Positions 24,094-34,800 of a DNA stretch of 53,334 nucleotides are shown here, piece by piece. Numbering within the stretch: position 1 is the stretch's first letter; every line of letters starts with the position of its first letter. The notes under the pieces are model-generated. The model saw only the letters and a program-made list of their open reading frames with translations. It was not told the origin of the DNA and made no database searches. The stretch covers positions 1 through 53,334 of the forward strand of contig CAYUNE010000005.1 in NCBI GenBank assembly GCA_964446115.1, given 5' to 3'. The DNA comes from CAYUNE01 sp964446115 (GTDB lineage Bacteria > Desulfobacterota > Desulfobulbia > Desulfobulbales > Desulfobulbaceae). The position numbers were made by a program, and so were the translations under genes.

Positions 24094-25422
24094 CTATGAA
24101 TTTTCCTTGAGCTTGCTGCAGAGCATGTTCACCTGGCCGCGGACACAGGCGTTGCGGGCCATCTTTTCGGTCACCTTGCGGATGGCGTAGAGCACGGTGG
24201 AGTGATCCCGGTTGTAGAGCTGACCGATGTCTGCCAGCGACTCGTCGGTATACTTGCGGCTTAGGTACATGGCAACCTGCCGGGGAAAGGTGATGGCCTT
24301 TTTGCGCGACCTGGACTGCAGATCACCGACGCTTACCTTGAACTGATCACTGACCAGATCCCTGATCATGACGGCGCTCAACTCCTGGGAGAGACCGATG
24401 AGCCCACGCACCACCTCCTTGACCATACAGAGATCGGGAACAATACCCATGAGGCGGGATTTCGCCTTGATACCGATCAGGGCGCTTTCGATGCGGCGGA
24501 CATCACCGCTGACATGGCGGGCCAGGTAGTCAACCAGCTCATCATCAAGTTCAAGACCGCTTCCCGCCGCCTTGTGCTGGATAATATTGACCCGGGTGGC
24601 CAGATCGGGCGCCTTGATGCGGGCCACCAGGCCGGCCGTCATGCGGGAACGGAATTCACTGTCGATTCCCTCAAGCGTCTGCGGCTCCACCGCCGAGGTG
24701 AGGATGACCCGCTTGCCCGATTTGATGAGATAGTCGAGGATCTCGTTGAGCTCCTCCTGGGTCTTGGTCTTGCCGGTGAGCGTCTGGACATCCTCCACCA
24801 GCAGCATGTCGCAGTGGTGCAGGTATTTATTCTTAAACTGGTCCATGGTGTTGCCGCGGATCCCCTTGACCATCTCGGCGGAAAACTGCTGGGCGGTGAG
24901 ATAGTGGAGACGGGTGGCCGGCGAGGTGTTGATGATGCGATGGGCCACAGCCTGGGTGAGATGGCTCTTGCCCAGACCGGTTGAGCTGTTGAGATAGAGG
25001 CAGGTGCCGTAGGAGTCATCTCCCCCGGCAAGGGCCTCGCAGGCGGACTGGGCCAGCATGTTGCTCTCGCCGACCATGAACTCATCAAAAACGTAGCGGG
25101 GATGCAGGGAACGGATCCGGGAACCGCCCACCGGCATGGTGGGGAGCCGCAGTTGACCTTTGCCGCAGGCGCTGTCCGCGGCGGCAGGGGCGGCGGCCAC
25201 CGAGAGCTTGACCTCCACGCTGCTGCCGCGGGCGGCAACGACCTGCCTGCTGATGATTTCAAGATAGCGGTCCCTGATCCAGGCACAAAAAAAACGGTCC
25301 GGTCCGCCCAGCTCCAGCAACTCCGTATCCTCCCTGAGACAGGAGAGCGGTTTGATCCATAAGCCGTATTCACTCTCGGAAAGCGCTTCCCGCAGCGATT
25401 GTTTCACTTCATCCCACAACAT
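24094..25422 (-). CDS. dnaA: Chromosomal replication initiator DnaA
   Basis: This 442-residue initiator has an N-terminal DnaB/self-interaction domain (MLWDEVKQSLREALSESEYG), the AAA+ domain, and the C-terminal DNA-binding helix-turn-helix with signature YNRDHSTVLYAIRKV. The AAA+ motifs vary: the P-loop reads SSTGLGKSHL instead of GGVGLGKTHL, and the Walker B reads LLVEDVQTL instead of LLIDDIQ. GxGK[ST] is kept, so nucleotide binding is likely. AGGGATGAAG precedes the ATG. An AT-rich intergenic region with DnaA-box-like sites lies upstream. dnaN does not follow dnaA in this window. Confidence 0.95.
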   Translation of the reverse strand: MLWDEVKQSLREALSESEYGLWIKPLSCLREDTELLELGGPDRFFCAWIRDRYLEIISRQVVAARGSSVEVKLSVAAAPAAADSACGKGQLRLPTMPVGGSRIRSLHPRYVFDEFMVGESNMLAQSACEALAGGDDSYGTCLYLNSSTGLGKSHLTQAVAHRIINTSPATRLHYLTAQQFSAEMVKGIRGNTMDQFKNKYLHHCDMLLVEDVQTLTGKTKTQEELNEILDYLIKSGKRVILTSAVEPQTLEGIDSEFRSRMTAGLVARIKAPDLATRVNIIQHKAAGSGLELDDELVDYLARHVSGDVRRIESALIGIKAKSRLMGIVPDLCMVKEVVRGLIGLSQELSAVMIRDLVSDQFKVSVGDLQSRSRKKAITFPRQVAMYLSRKYTDESLADIGQLYNRDHSTVLYAIRKVTEKMARNACVRGQVNMLCSKLKENS

Positions 25423-25863
25423 TCTTCATCCCTGTTTTTCTCGTCTTGACGCTTCTGATTCATCCCTGCACGTTTTATTCCGGCAAAAGATCCCTGGGAA
25501 GAAAACGTGTCTCATCCTTGAAAAATCATTTTTTTCTGTGATACAATCAAAATTGTAGGGGAATAATGCCTGAAAATGGGAAATTGGTCAAAACCGATAT
25601 GGTGCAATTTTACCGGCCGCTCCCCTTGATTCCCTCCGGGACGACAAATGGGCATCCCCGCTGAACTTCCCCCCTGTCCTACAGCTAACATGCTGTAATA
25701 ATTCTTAATTTTTTCACTCCCTATCTTTTTTACCATCATACGACGAGATACGGCCTCAAACCGTTTTTTTTCAACAAGTTATCAACATGGGCCAAGTCTC
25801 GAATACTCCCTGATACTGGCGAATACTCCTAAATACTCAAATATTCTTTTTCTCCACCCCTCT
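25423..25863. other. AT-rich dnaA-comF intergenic region, candidate oriC
   Basis: This gene-free stretch of 441 bases is clearly more AT-rich than its surroundings. It contains TTATCAACA at 25779-25787 (one mismatch to the DnaA box TTATCCACA) and the weaker TTTTCAACA at 25768-25776. Four ATACT repeats at exact 10-base spacing follow, from 25803. A box, then short phased AT repeats, then an AT-rich tract next to dnaA is what an origin-unwinding region looks like. It must also hold the dnaA promoter on the - strand, for which I see no strong consensus. Only one good DnaA box is visible, so the call is tentative. Confidence 0.45.
25803..25845. repeat. Helically phased ATACT repeats
   Basis: ATACT occurs at 25803, 25813, 25823 and 25833, each exactly 10 bases apart, followed by ATATT at 25841. 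The units are GAATACTCCC, TGATACTGGC, GAATACTCCT and AAATACTCAA. They begin 16 bases after a DnaA-box-like TTATCAACA. Confidence 0.75.
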
Positions 25864-26777
25864 TTACCCCCCAAAAAGGCGCAAGTGTGTAATTTTATCA
25901 ATAATGCCATTTCCAGCTTCTTGAAAAAATTTTTTTCCTTTTTCGGATTTTTGAGAAACTTCCGGAAAAACCGTTGACGGGTTGGAAAAATCCCGGACGG
26001 TGCGGGCCAGGGTAAAAACCGCCACCTCGGCAGCGCCGGCGGTCAGCAGGGTGGCGGCGCACTCGTTGACGGTTGTGCCGGTGGTGAAGACATCGTCGAT
26101 GAGCAGAACGGTCTTTCCCGCCACCTTTTCCTTCCCGGCAACCCGGAAGGCCCCGCGCAGATTGCGGCGACGCTCCCGGCCGCTCCGGCCCCGCTGGGAG
26201 TCGGTATGGCGAATCCGCAACAGGAGATCCGGATTGATCCGCGATTTATGGGTGGGAAAGAATGAACGGGACAGCAGCAGGGCCTGGTTGAAGCCCCTGG
26301 CGCGCAGCCGCCTGGGGTGCAACGGCACCGGAACAATCAGTTCGGGCTCCCCGAAGGGTGCCTCTGCCGGCAGCGGCCGGGCCAGGGCTCCGAAGGGGGC
26401 AAGAAGGCTCATTTCACCCCGGTATTTGAAGGCCAGCAGCGGCGAGATCACCGGCTCTGCATAGATGACTGCGGCCCGGGCCCGGGAAAAGACAAAACGA
26501 CTGCGGAGGCAATCGCCGCAGAGGTGATCGCCGCCCGCGGTCAGGGGAAGCCCGCAGCAGGAGCAGAGGGGCGGCACAATGTACCGGATCCGTGCCCGGC
26601 ACCGGCTGCAGAAGTAGGGCGGCCGCCAGGCAAGGAGCCGGCGGCCGCACCCCGGACAACTCGGCGGGAAGAGCAGATTGGCGGCGCCTTCACCCAGGGA
26701 TCCCCCGGGGCGCTCATCCCCGTATCCTGCGGAATTCGTCCTTCCCGGCCGGATCCCGCTCTCAGGGCGGTCGGCGC

Positions 26778-26781
<4 letters not shown>
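25864..26781 (-). CDS. comF: ComF family amidophosphoribosyltransferase-like protein
   Basis: This 305-residue protein has an N-terminal zinc-finger-like double CxxC region (CPGCGRR, CSRCRARI, CSCCGLPL, CGDCLRS) and a type I phosphoribosyltransferase domain with PVPLHPRRLRARGFNQALLL and the PRPP loop VLLIDDVFTTGTTV. ComF proteins aid DNA uptake in competent bacteria; many relatives have unknown roles. GTG 26781 overlaps the icd stop as GTGA, which fixes the start. The last 45 or so residues (after LARTVRD) are Lys/Phe-rich, unlike ComF, and run into the AT-rich region beside dnaA, so the C-terminus looks extended by stop loss. Confidence 0.88.
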
Positions 26782-27995
<1,214 letters not shown>

Positions 27996-28239
27996 CTCGT
28001 TTCCTCCCCTGTTCTCTTGTCTTTTCAAAAAAAATACAGTATCACCACGTCAATAGACAGGTCCAGGCAAGCCCGGCTCCGCGGACTGAAAAGGCCGGTG
28101 CCGCCGTGGCCGGATTACTCTATTCCATCATCCGGATCACGTCAAGGACCGGTATTGACCGAACAAATTCCGCAGCCTCCGCCGCCTGTCGCCACCATAT
28201 CGATCATCCCTCTCCTATATTATAATAGAGTGGTATGCC

Positions 28240-28995
28240 ATGCAGCTTATACGCTCCATCACCGCCCTGCTCATCACCCCGCCCCTCACCCTGCTGGTCA
28301 GCCTGCTGGCCCTTGCCGATCTGACCCTGGGACGAAAGTCCCCCTCCAGGGCGATGGTTTTTCCCCGCATCTGGGGCCGCATTATCTGCCGCCTTATCGG
28401 TGCCCGGGTCCGGGTGGAGGGTCTGGAAAAGCTGGAAAAGGGCAAGACCTACATCTTTGCCGGCAACCACGCAAGCCAGGTTGACATCTTTGCCTTCCAA
28501 GGATACTTTCCATATGATTTCCGCTGGATAGCCAAAAAAGAACTCTTTGCGATTCCGGTTTTCGGCCCGGCCATGCGGCTGGCCGGATTCATCCCCATCG
28601 ACCGTTCCCGGGGCCGCCAGGCCATGCAGAGTCTCATAGAGGCGGCCGAGAAAATCAGGAGCGGCACCTCGGTGATCATCTTTCCCGAGGGTACCCGCAG
28701 CAGGGACGGCAGATTGCGGCAGTTCAAGACCGGCGCGGTGCTGCTGGCGATCAAGGCCGGGGTGGATATCGTGCCGCTGGGGTTTATCGGCACCCATGAC
28801 GTCCTGCCCAAGGGACACCTCCTGGCCCGCTCCGGCAATGTGACCATCCGCATCGGCGCACCGGTATCCACCCGGGACTACACCCCCCGGCAAAAGAAGG
28901 AACTGGCCGCCCTGCTCCACGACCGGGTGGCGGCACTTTTGGATGGCGATACCACCGGGGAGACGGCATCGGCGCAGCCGGATGCCGCCGCCTGA
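28240..28995 (+). CDS. plsC: 1-acyl-sn-glycerol-3-phosphate acyltransferase
   Basis: This 251-residue membrane-bound acyltransferase makes phosphatidic acid from lysophosphatidic acid. It has the catalytic HX4D in NHASQVDIFA, the FIPIDRSRGRQA block, the glycerol-phosphate-binding FPEGTRSRDG and the late PLGFIGTHDVLPKG. One hydrophobic segment lies at about 5-30. It is divergent from icd, with a 244-base gap that includes TATATTATAATA near 28216 but no clear -35. bamA follows after 142 bases. Confidence 0.92.
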   Translation: MQLIRSITALLITPPLTLLVSLLALADLTLGRKSPSRAMVFPRIWGRIICRLIGARVRVEGLEKLEKGKTYIFAGNHASQVDIFAFQGYFPYDFRWIAKKELFAIPVFGPAMRLAGFIPIDRSRGRQAMQSLIEAAEKIRSGTSVIIFPEGTRSRDGRLRQFKTGAVLLAIKAGVDIVPLGFIGTHDVLPKGHLLARSGNVTIRIGAPVSTRDYTPRQKKELAALLHDRVAALLDGDTTGETASAQPDAAA

Positions 28996-29137
28996 TTTCC
29001 TTTGCAAATTCTGGCCGACATGGCATAATGGACGCAAATCCGGAGGCAGCATTTTCCCCCTGCCTTTATTCCTGCTCACAGCTGAGAATTTGTTGGCCAA
29101 TATCCGCCTCAACGATGAACTCTACAAGGATCTGCCC

Positions 29138-31816
29138 ATGTCACACCCGGCTCCAGTACTCCATCGGCTCAAAGCGCACCTCCTTCCGCTCCTGCTCGCC
29201 CTGGGCCTGACCCTGCAGTGGGCCGCTACCGCCCTGGCCCTTTCCCAGAACACCGCCTTTCTTCCCCTCAAGGTCATTGCTCCCGCCGCGGACGGCGGCC
29301 TGGTGGAGCAACTGGACGGCGTCCTTAAGGATACCCTTGCCGAGCAGGGCATGACCATGCTCAGCCGTGGCCAGGCCGGTGAAATGGTCGATTACCGGGG
29401 AGAGTGGCCACCGCCGGGGGAGGTGATCGACAAGATCGCCGCGGCCACCGGTTTCGATTACGTCTGTATCGGCTCCCTCACCGTCATCGGCAGCCGTTTC
29501 AGCCTGGACATGAAGGTCCACGATATTCTGTCGCCGGCAACGCCCCATGCCGCTTTCCATACCGGCGAGCTGCCCGCCGGCCTGCGGCAGGGCGTGCGTA
29601 AGGCCGTTGCCGATATCCTGGCCTTCAGCAATCGCAGCGCCCTCATCGCCGATATCGTGCCCGCCGGCAACAAGCGCATCGATTCCGGCGCCATCCTGCG
29701 TAAAATCAAAACCAGGGCCGGCGACGTCTACAGCCCGGCCGCCCTGCGGCAGGATCTCAAAAACATCTTTGCCATGGGATACTTCGACGATGTGCAGATC
29801 GAGGTGGACGAGACGCCCAAAGGCAAGAAGATCACCTTCCGGCTCAAGGAAAAACCGGTCATCTCCGCGGTGCGATTCAACGGTCTGGATCAGCTGGACG
29901 AGGAAGAGGTTCGGGAGGCGGCCAACATCGACAGCGGCACCATCCTCAACCCGGCAGCCCTGAAAAGGGCGGCCGAGGGAATCCGCTCCCTCTACAAGTC
30001 CAAGGGCTATTACAACACCACGGTCGCCCCCCGGCTGAGCTATCCCGATGAGGGCAGCGTCGAGGTGAGTTTCGTGATCGAAGAGGGGGAAAAGATCTAT
30101 ATCCGGGAGATATCCTTTACCGGCAATGCGAGTTTTCCCGCCGACGAACTCGATGACGTCATCGAAACCAGCACCAGGGGGATATTTTCATGGATCACCG
30201 ATTCCGGTGTGCTGGATACCGCGGTGCTCTCGCAGGACAGCGCCCGCCTGGCCGCCTTTTACCACAATCACGGCTTCCTGGAGGCCAAAGTCGGTGAACC
30301 GCGCATCGAACAGAAAGACAACCGGCTGCACATCACCTTCCCCATTGACGAGGGTCCCCGCTACCGGGTGGGCAGCATCACCCTAAGCGGCGATCTCATC
30401 GTCGACCGCGACCGGATCTTCGATCTCCTGAAGATCCGCGATGAAGAATATGTCAGCCGCAAGATTCTGCGGGAGGATATCCTCAGGATCATCGACCTCT
30501 ATGCCGAGAAGGGGTATGCCTTTGCCGAGGCCAAGCCCAAGATAGACAAGGCGGCAAGCGGCAGACGGGTCGATGTGGACATCGCCATCTCCAAGGGCAA
30601 ACTGGCCTATTTCGGCCGGGTGGAGATCCGCGGCAACACCCGGACCCGTGACAACGTGATCCGGCGGGAACTCACCGTCGAAGAGGGCGGCGTCTTCGAT
30701 TCCCGGGCGATCCGCACCTCCACCCGGAACCTCCAGAGGCTGGACTTCTTCGAGGAGGTCAACATCACCCCCAAGCCCACGGCCGACGAAAATACCATGG
30801 ACGTGCTGGTGGAGGTCAAGGAAAAACCCACGGGTCAGTTCAGCATCGGCGGCGGCTACAGTTCCGCCGAAAAATTGCTGTTCATGGCGGAAATCAGGGA
30901 AAACAACCTCTTCGGCCGCGGCGACAAGCTCTCCCTGCAGGCCAACCTCTCCTCCGTCTCCACCCGCTTCAATATCAACTACACCGATCCCCGCTTTCAG
31001 GACTCCCAGCTGTCGGTGGGTTTCGACCTCTTCAACTGGCGGCGGGAATATGACGACTACACCAAGGATTCCAAGGGCGGCGCCCTGCGTTTCGGCCATC
31101 CCTTTGTGGAGAAATGGCGCATCTACTGGGGTTACAGCTATACCGACACCACCCTGGAGGATGTGAGCGACAACGCCTCCTATATCATCCGCGAATCCCA
31201 GAATATCAGGGTGACCAGCGCCCTGAAGATGGCCCTGGTCAGGGATACGCGCGACAGCCGGGTGGCGGCCTCAAGCGGTTCCCGCCAGAGCATCAGCGTC
31301 AAATACGCCGGCGGTTTCCTGGGCGGAGACTCGGCCTTCACCAAAATCGAGGGAACCACCAGCTGGTTCTTCAAACTGCCGTGGGATACGGTCTTCCATA
31401 TCAAGGCCTCGGCCGGTCGCGCCTTTGAAAACGAAGACGACAAACTGCCGGTGTATGAACGCTTCTATCTCGGCGGCCTCAACTCCATCCGCGGCTTCAA
31501 GTGGGGCCATGTCAGTCCGCGTGATGCCGAAACCGGCGAACGGATCGGCGGCAACAAGATGTGGTATGCCAACATCGAGTACATCTTTCCGCTGGTCAAG
31601 GATGCCGGATTGCGCGGGGTAATCTTTGCCGATATCGGCAACTCCTATTTCGACGATGACGACTGGGATTTTTCCAACACCAAAAAGAGCGCCGGTATCG
31701 GTTTTCGCTGGCTCTCTCCCATGGGTCCGCTGCGCTTGGAATGGGGCTACAATCTCGACCGCCAGGATGACGAGGAAAGCTCGGTCTGGGATTTCAGTAT
31801 CGGCGGCGTCTTCTGA
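29138..31816 (+). CDS. bamA: Outer membrane protein assembly factor BamA with extra N-terminal domain
   Basis: This 892-residue protein inserts beta-barrel proteins into the outer membrane. A signal peptide (about 1-35, ending ATALA) is followed by an extra domain of about 140 residues, then POTRA repeats from about residue 180 (IVPAGNKRIDSGAILRKI onward) and the C-terminal barrel. The barrel includes the conserved LGGLNSIRGFKWGHVSPRD loop and ends WDFSIGGVF with a terminal aromatic. I chose ATG 29138 with AAGGA seven bases upstream; the longer open frame from 28943 lacks a signal peptide at its start. The extra domain (FLPLKVIAP, GLVEQLDGVLKDTLAEQG, DYVCIGSLTVIGSRFSLDM) looks like a TolB-N/CsgG-type periplasmic fold. 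mfd follows. Confidence 0.94.
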   Translation: MSHPAPVLHRLKAHLLPLLLALGLTLQWAATALALSQNTAFLPLKVIAPAADGGLVEQLDGVLKDTLAEQGMTMLSRGQAGEMVDYRGEWPPPGEVIDKIAAATGFDYVCIGSLTVIGSRFSLDMKVHDILSPATPHAAFHTGELPAGLRQGVRKAVADILAFSNRSALIADIVPAGNKRIDSGAILRKIKTRAGDVYSPAALRQDLKNIFAMGYFDDVQIEVDETPKGKKITFRLKEKPVISAVRFNGLDQLDEEEVREAANIDSGTILNPAALKRAAEGIRSLYKSKGYYNTTVAPRLSYPDEGSVEVSFVIEEGEKIYIREISFTGNASFPADELDDVIETSTRGIFSWITDSGVLDTAVLSQDSARLAAFYHNHGFLEAKVGEPRIEQKDNRLHITFPIDEGPRYRVGSITLSGDLIVDRDRIFDLLKIRDEEYVSRKILREDILRIIDLYAEKGYAFAEAKPKIDKAASGRRVDVDIAISKGKLAYFGRVEIRGNTRTRDNVIRRELTVEEGGVFDSRAIRTSTRNLQRLDFFEEVNITPKPTADENTMDVLVEVKEKPTGQFSIGGGYSSAEKLLFMAEIRENNLFGRGDKLSLQANLSSVSTRFNINYTDPRFQDSQLSVGFDLFNWRREYDDYTKDSKGGALRFGHPFVEKWRIYWGYSYTDTTLEDVSDNASYIIRESQNIRVTSALKMALVRDTRDSRVAASSGSRQSISVKYAGGFLGGDSAFTKIEGTTSWFFKLPWDTVFHIKASAGRAFENEDDKLPVYERFYLGGLNSIRGFKWGHVSPRDAETGERIGGNKMWYANIEYIFPLVKDAGLRGVIFADIGNSYFDDDDWDFSNTKKSAGIGFRWLSPMGPLRLEWGYNLDRQDDEESSVWDFSIGGVF

Positions 31817-31825
31817 AAAGTAAGG

Positions 31826-31850
31826 GCACCGGCCGCCGGGCGGCCGGTGC
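31826..31850. terminator. Perfect GC-rich hairpin between bamA and mfd
   Basis: GCACCGGCCG and CGGCCGGTGC form a perfect 10-bp stem around a 5-base loop, 10 bases after the bamA stop and 10 before the mfd start. No T-run follows, so it may be a factor-assisted terminator, an mRNA-stabilising stem or a translational block for mfd. Confidence 0.4.
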
Positions 31851-31859
31851 CGGGCATCC

Positions 31860-34800
31860 ATGCAGTCCATACTCTCCTCCCTTGGTCGCGCCGGTGCGCC
31901 GGTTGATGTCTGCGGTCTGCACGGAGCCGCCACCGCCCTGCTGCTGGCCCGGCTGCACGCGGCCGGCAGCAGGCTCATCTGCTGTATCGTCCCCACCGAA
32001 GAGCAGCTGACGACGCTGGCCACGGATCTTGCCTTTTTCACCGACAGCGATATCCTCACCTACCCCAGTTTCGAAATCCCGCCCTACACCCCGCTCTCTC
32101 CGGACCCGGCCACCGTGGCCACACGGCTGGCAACCCTCCATCGGTTGCTCAACCCGGAGCCGCTCATCCTGCTGGCTTCGGCCGAGGCCGTCATGCGCCG
32201 GATTCTCCCCAAAAAGATGCTCAACCGCCACACCGAACTGGTGATGGCAGGCGAGGAAATCGACCGCGACCGCCTGGTGGCCGACCTCATTGCCGCCGGA
32301 TATGAGTCCTGCGCCATGGTGCACAATCCCGGCGACATGGCGGTTCGCGGCGGCATCATCGATATTTTCGCTCCCATGGCCGAGGGCCGGGGAGAGGCGG
32401 CGCCTTTGCGCCTTGATTTTTTCGGTGATTTTCTTGAATCGATTCGCCGCTTCGATCCCATCACCCAACGCTCCATCGCCGAAGTGGAGGAGGCGGTGCT
32501 GTTGCCGGCCTCCGACATCCTCTTCCCCGCCGATGCCGGGGAGCGCAGAGAGCTGGGTGATGGGGCGCGATCGGCGGCAAGGAGGCACGGCTGGCCGGAG
32601 GCTGCCGTCGACGAACTCCGGGGGCAGCTCAGCCACGGTATCCGTTTTGCCGGTATCGAGTTTTTTCTTCCCCTGCTCCTGCCCGGCGACCAACCACCCC
32701 AGACCCTTTTCGACTACCTGCCGGCCCATTGCTCCCTGGTGGTCCTGGACCCGCCCACCGTGGCCCAGCGGGTTGAACTGGTGGCCGAACGTATCGAAGC
32801 CAATCACCGGGAGGCCCTGGCCGCGGGCAGGGCGGCCCTGCCGCCGCAACAGCTCTTTCTGGACGGAAAATCGCTCCTGAAACGGCTGCGGGACAACAGC
32901 GTGCTCAACATCCACAACCTGCCGCCCGGTCCGGCAACGGAGGTCATCGACCCGGGCTGCGGCAGCCACACCCTGCTGGCCCAGGAGATCGACCTTCAGC
33001 GCCGAAAACGCGGTCCCCTGGCGCCGCTGGTCGACCGGTTGCTGGGCTGGCTGCGGAAACAGCACACGGTGATTATCGCCTGTCGCACCCCGCGCCAGCT
33101 GGGACACCTGCATGAACTGCTCTCCACCTACCAATTGGAGACCAGCCGCCTTGAACCCCCGGTGACGCTTAAAAAAACGGAATACCGGGACGGAAAAGTT
33201 CATCTGGTGGACGCCCCCCTGAGCCGCGGTTTCGATCTGGTCGAGGAAAACCTGCACATCCTCTCCGCCGCCGAACTCTACGGCGACAAGAGACTGTTGC
33301 CCGGCGGGCGGAAAAAAACCGCCGCCCCCCGGGGCGAACCGGTGCGCATCGAGGAGCTCTCCTCCGGTGATATCGTCGTGCATCGCGACCACGGCCTGGG
33401 GCTCTACCACGGCCTGGTCAACATGGAGATCGGCGCGGTGACCGGTGATTTTATGCTGCTGGAGTATAAAAACGGCGACAAGCTCTACGTGCCCATCGAT
33501 CGTCTTCACCTGGTGAGCAAATACCAGGGGCTCTCCGACCAGGTTCCCAGGCTCGACCGGTTGGGGGGAAGTTCCTGGAGAACAGCCAAGAAAAAGGTGA
33601 GCGAGGCGGTCTGGAAGGTGGCGCAGGAACTGCTGCAGATCTATGCCCGCCGCGCCATGCGCAAGGGCCGCGCCTTTTCCCGGCCCGGCGAACTCTACCG
33701 ACAGCTGGAAAACTCCTTCCCCTACGAGGAGACTCCGGGCCAGCGCCAGGCCATTGACGAGGTCATCGGCGACCTGACCACGGAAAAACCCATGGACCGG
33801 CTGATCTGCGGCGATGTGGGATACGGCAAAACCGAGGTCGCGGTTCGCGCCGCCTTCAAGGTGATCGAGGATGGTTACCAGGTGGCGCTCCTGGTGCCCA
33901 CCACCGTACTGGCCGAACAGCACGCCGCCACCTTCCGGGAGAGATTTGACGGCTTCCCGGTGGAAGTCGCCTGTCTGGACCGTTTCCGCAGCCGCTCCCA
34001 GCAACGGAAGATCCTCGACGACCTGGCCTCGGGCCGTCTGGACATGGTCATCGGCACCCACAGGCTGCTCTCCAAAGATGTGCGCTTCCACCGGCTCGGC
34101 CTATTGATCATCGACGAGGAACACCGCTTCGGGGTGGTGCACAAGGAAAAGCTGAAAAAACTGCGCGCCGAGGTGGATATTCTGACCCTTACCGCCACCC
34201 CCATCCCCCGCACCCTGCAGATGTCGCTGCTCTCCATCCGCGACCTCTCGGTCATCTCCACCCCGCCCCGCCGGCGCCGGGCGGTGAAGACCTTCATCGC
34301 CCGCCACGATGAGCTGGTTATCAAGGAGGCGGTGATCAGGGAACTGCAGCGCGGCGGCCAGGTGTTCGTGGTCCACAACCGGGTGCGCACCATCGGTCGG
34401 GTCGCCGCCACCATTGAAAAACTGGCGCCGCAGGCCGGAATCGGCATCGCCCATGGTCAGATGCCGGCCCAGGCCCTGGAAGAGGTTATGGTCGCCTTCA
34501 TCAACCGGGAAATCGACGTGCTGGTTTCCACCACCATCATCGAATCGGGCCCCGATATCCCCCGCGCCAACACCATCATCATCAACCGGGCGGACCACCT
34601 GGGCCTGGCTGATATTTACCAACTGCGCGGCCGGGTGGGCCGTTCCGGCGTTCAGGCCTATGCCTACCTGCTGGTGCCCTCGCTGGAGAGCCTGAGCCGC
34701 GATGCCAAAAAACGCCTCCGGGCCCTGATGGACGCCAGTGACCTGGGCGGCGGCTTCAAACTGGCCATGAACGACCTGCAGATTCGCGGCGGCGGCAACC

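Noticed and set aside
28200..28239. plsC promoter at TATATTATAATA
   Set aside because: A good -10-like sequence exists near 28216, but no -35-like hexamer lies 16-18 bases upstream.
31794..34091. Long - strand frame opposite mfd
   Set aside because: Shadow of the mfd codons; the + strand carries all helicase motifs.
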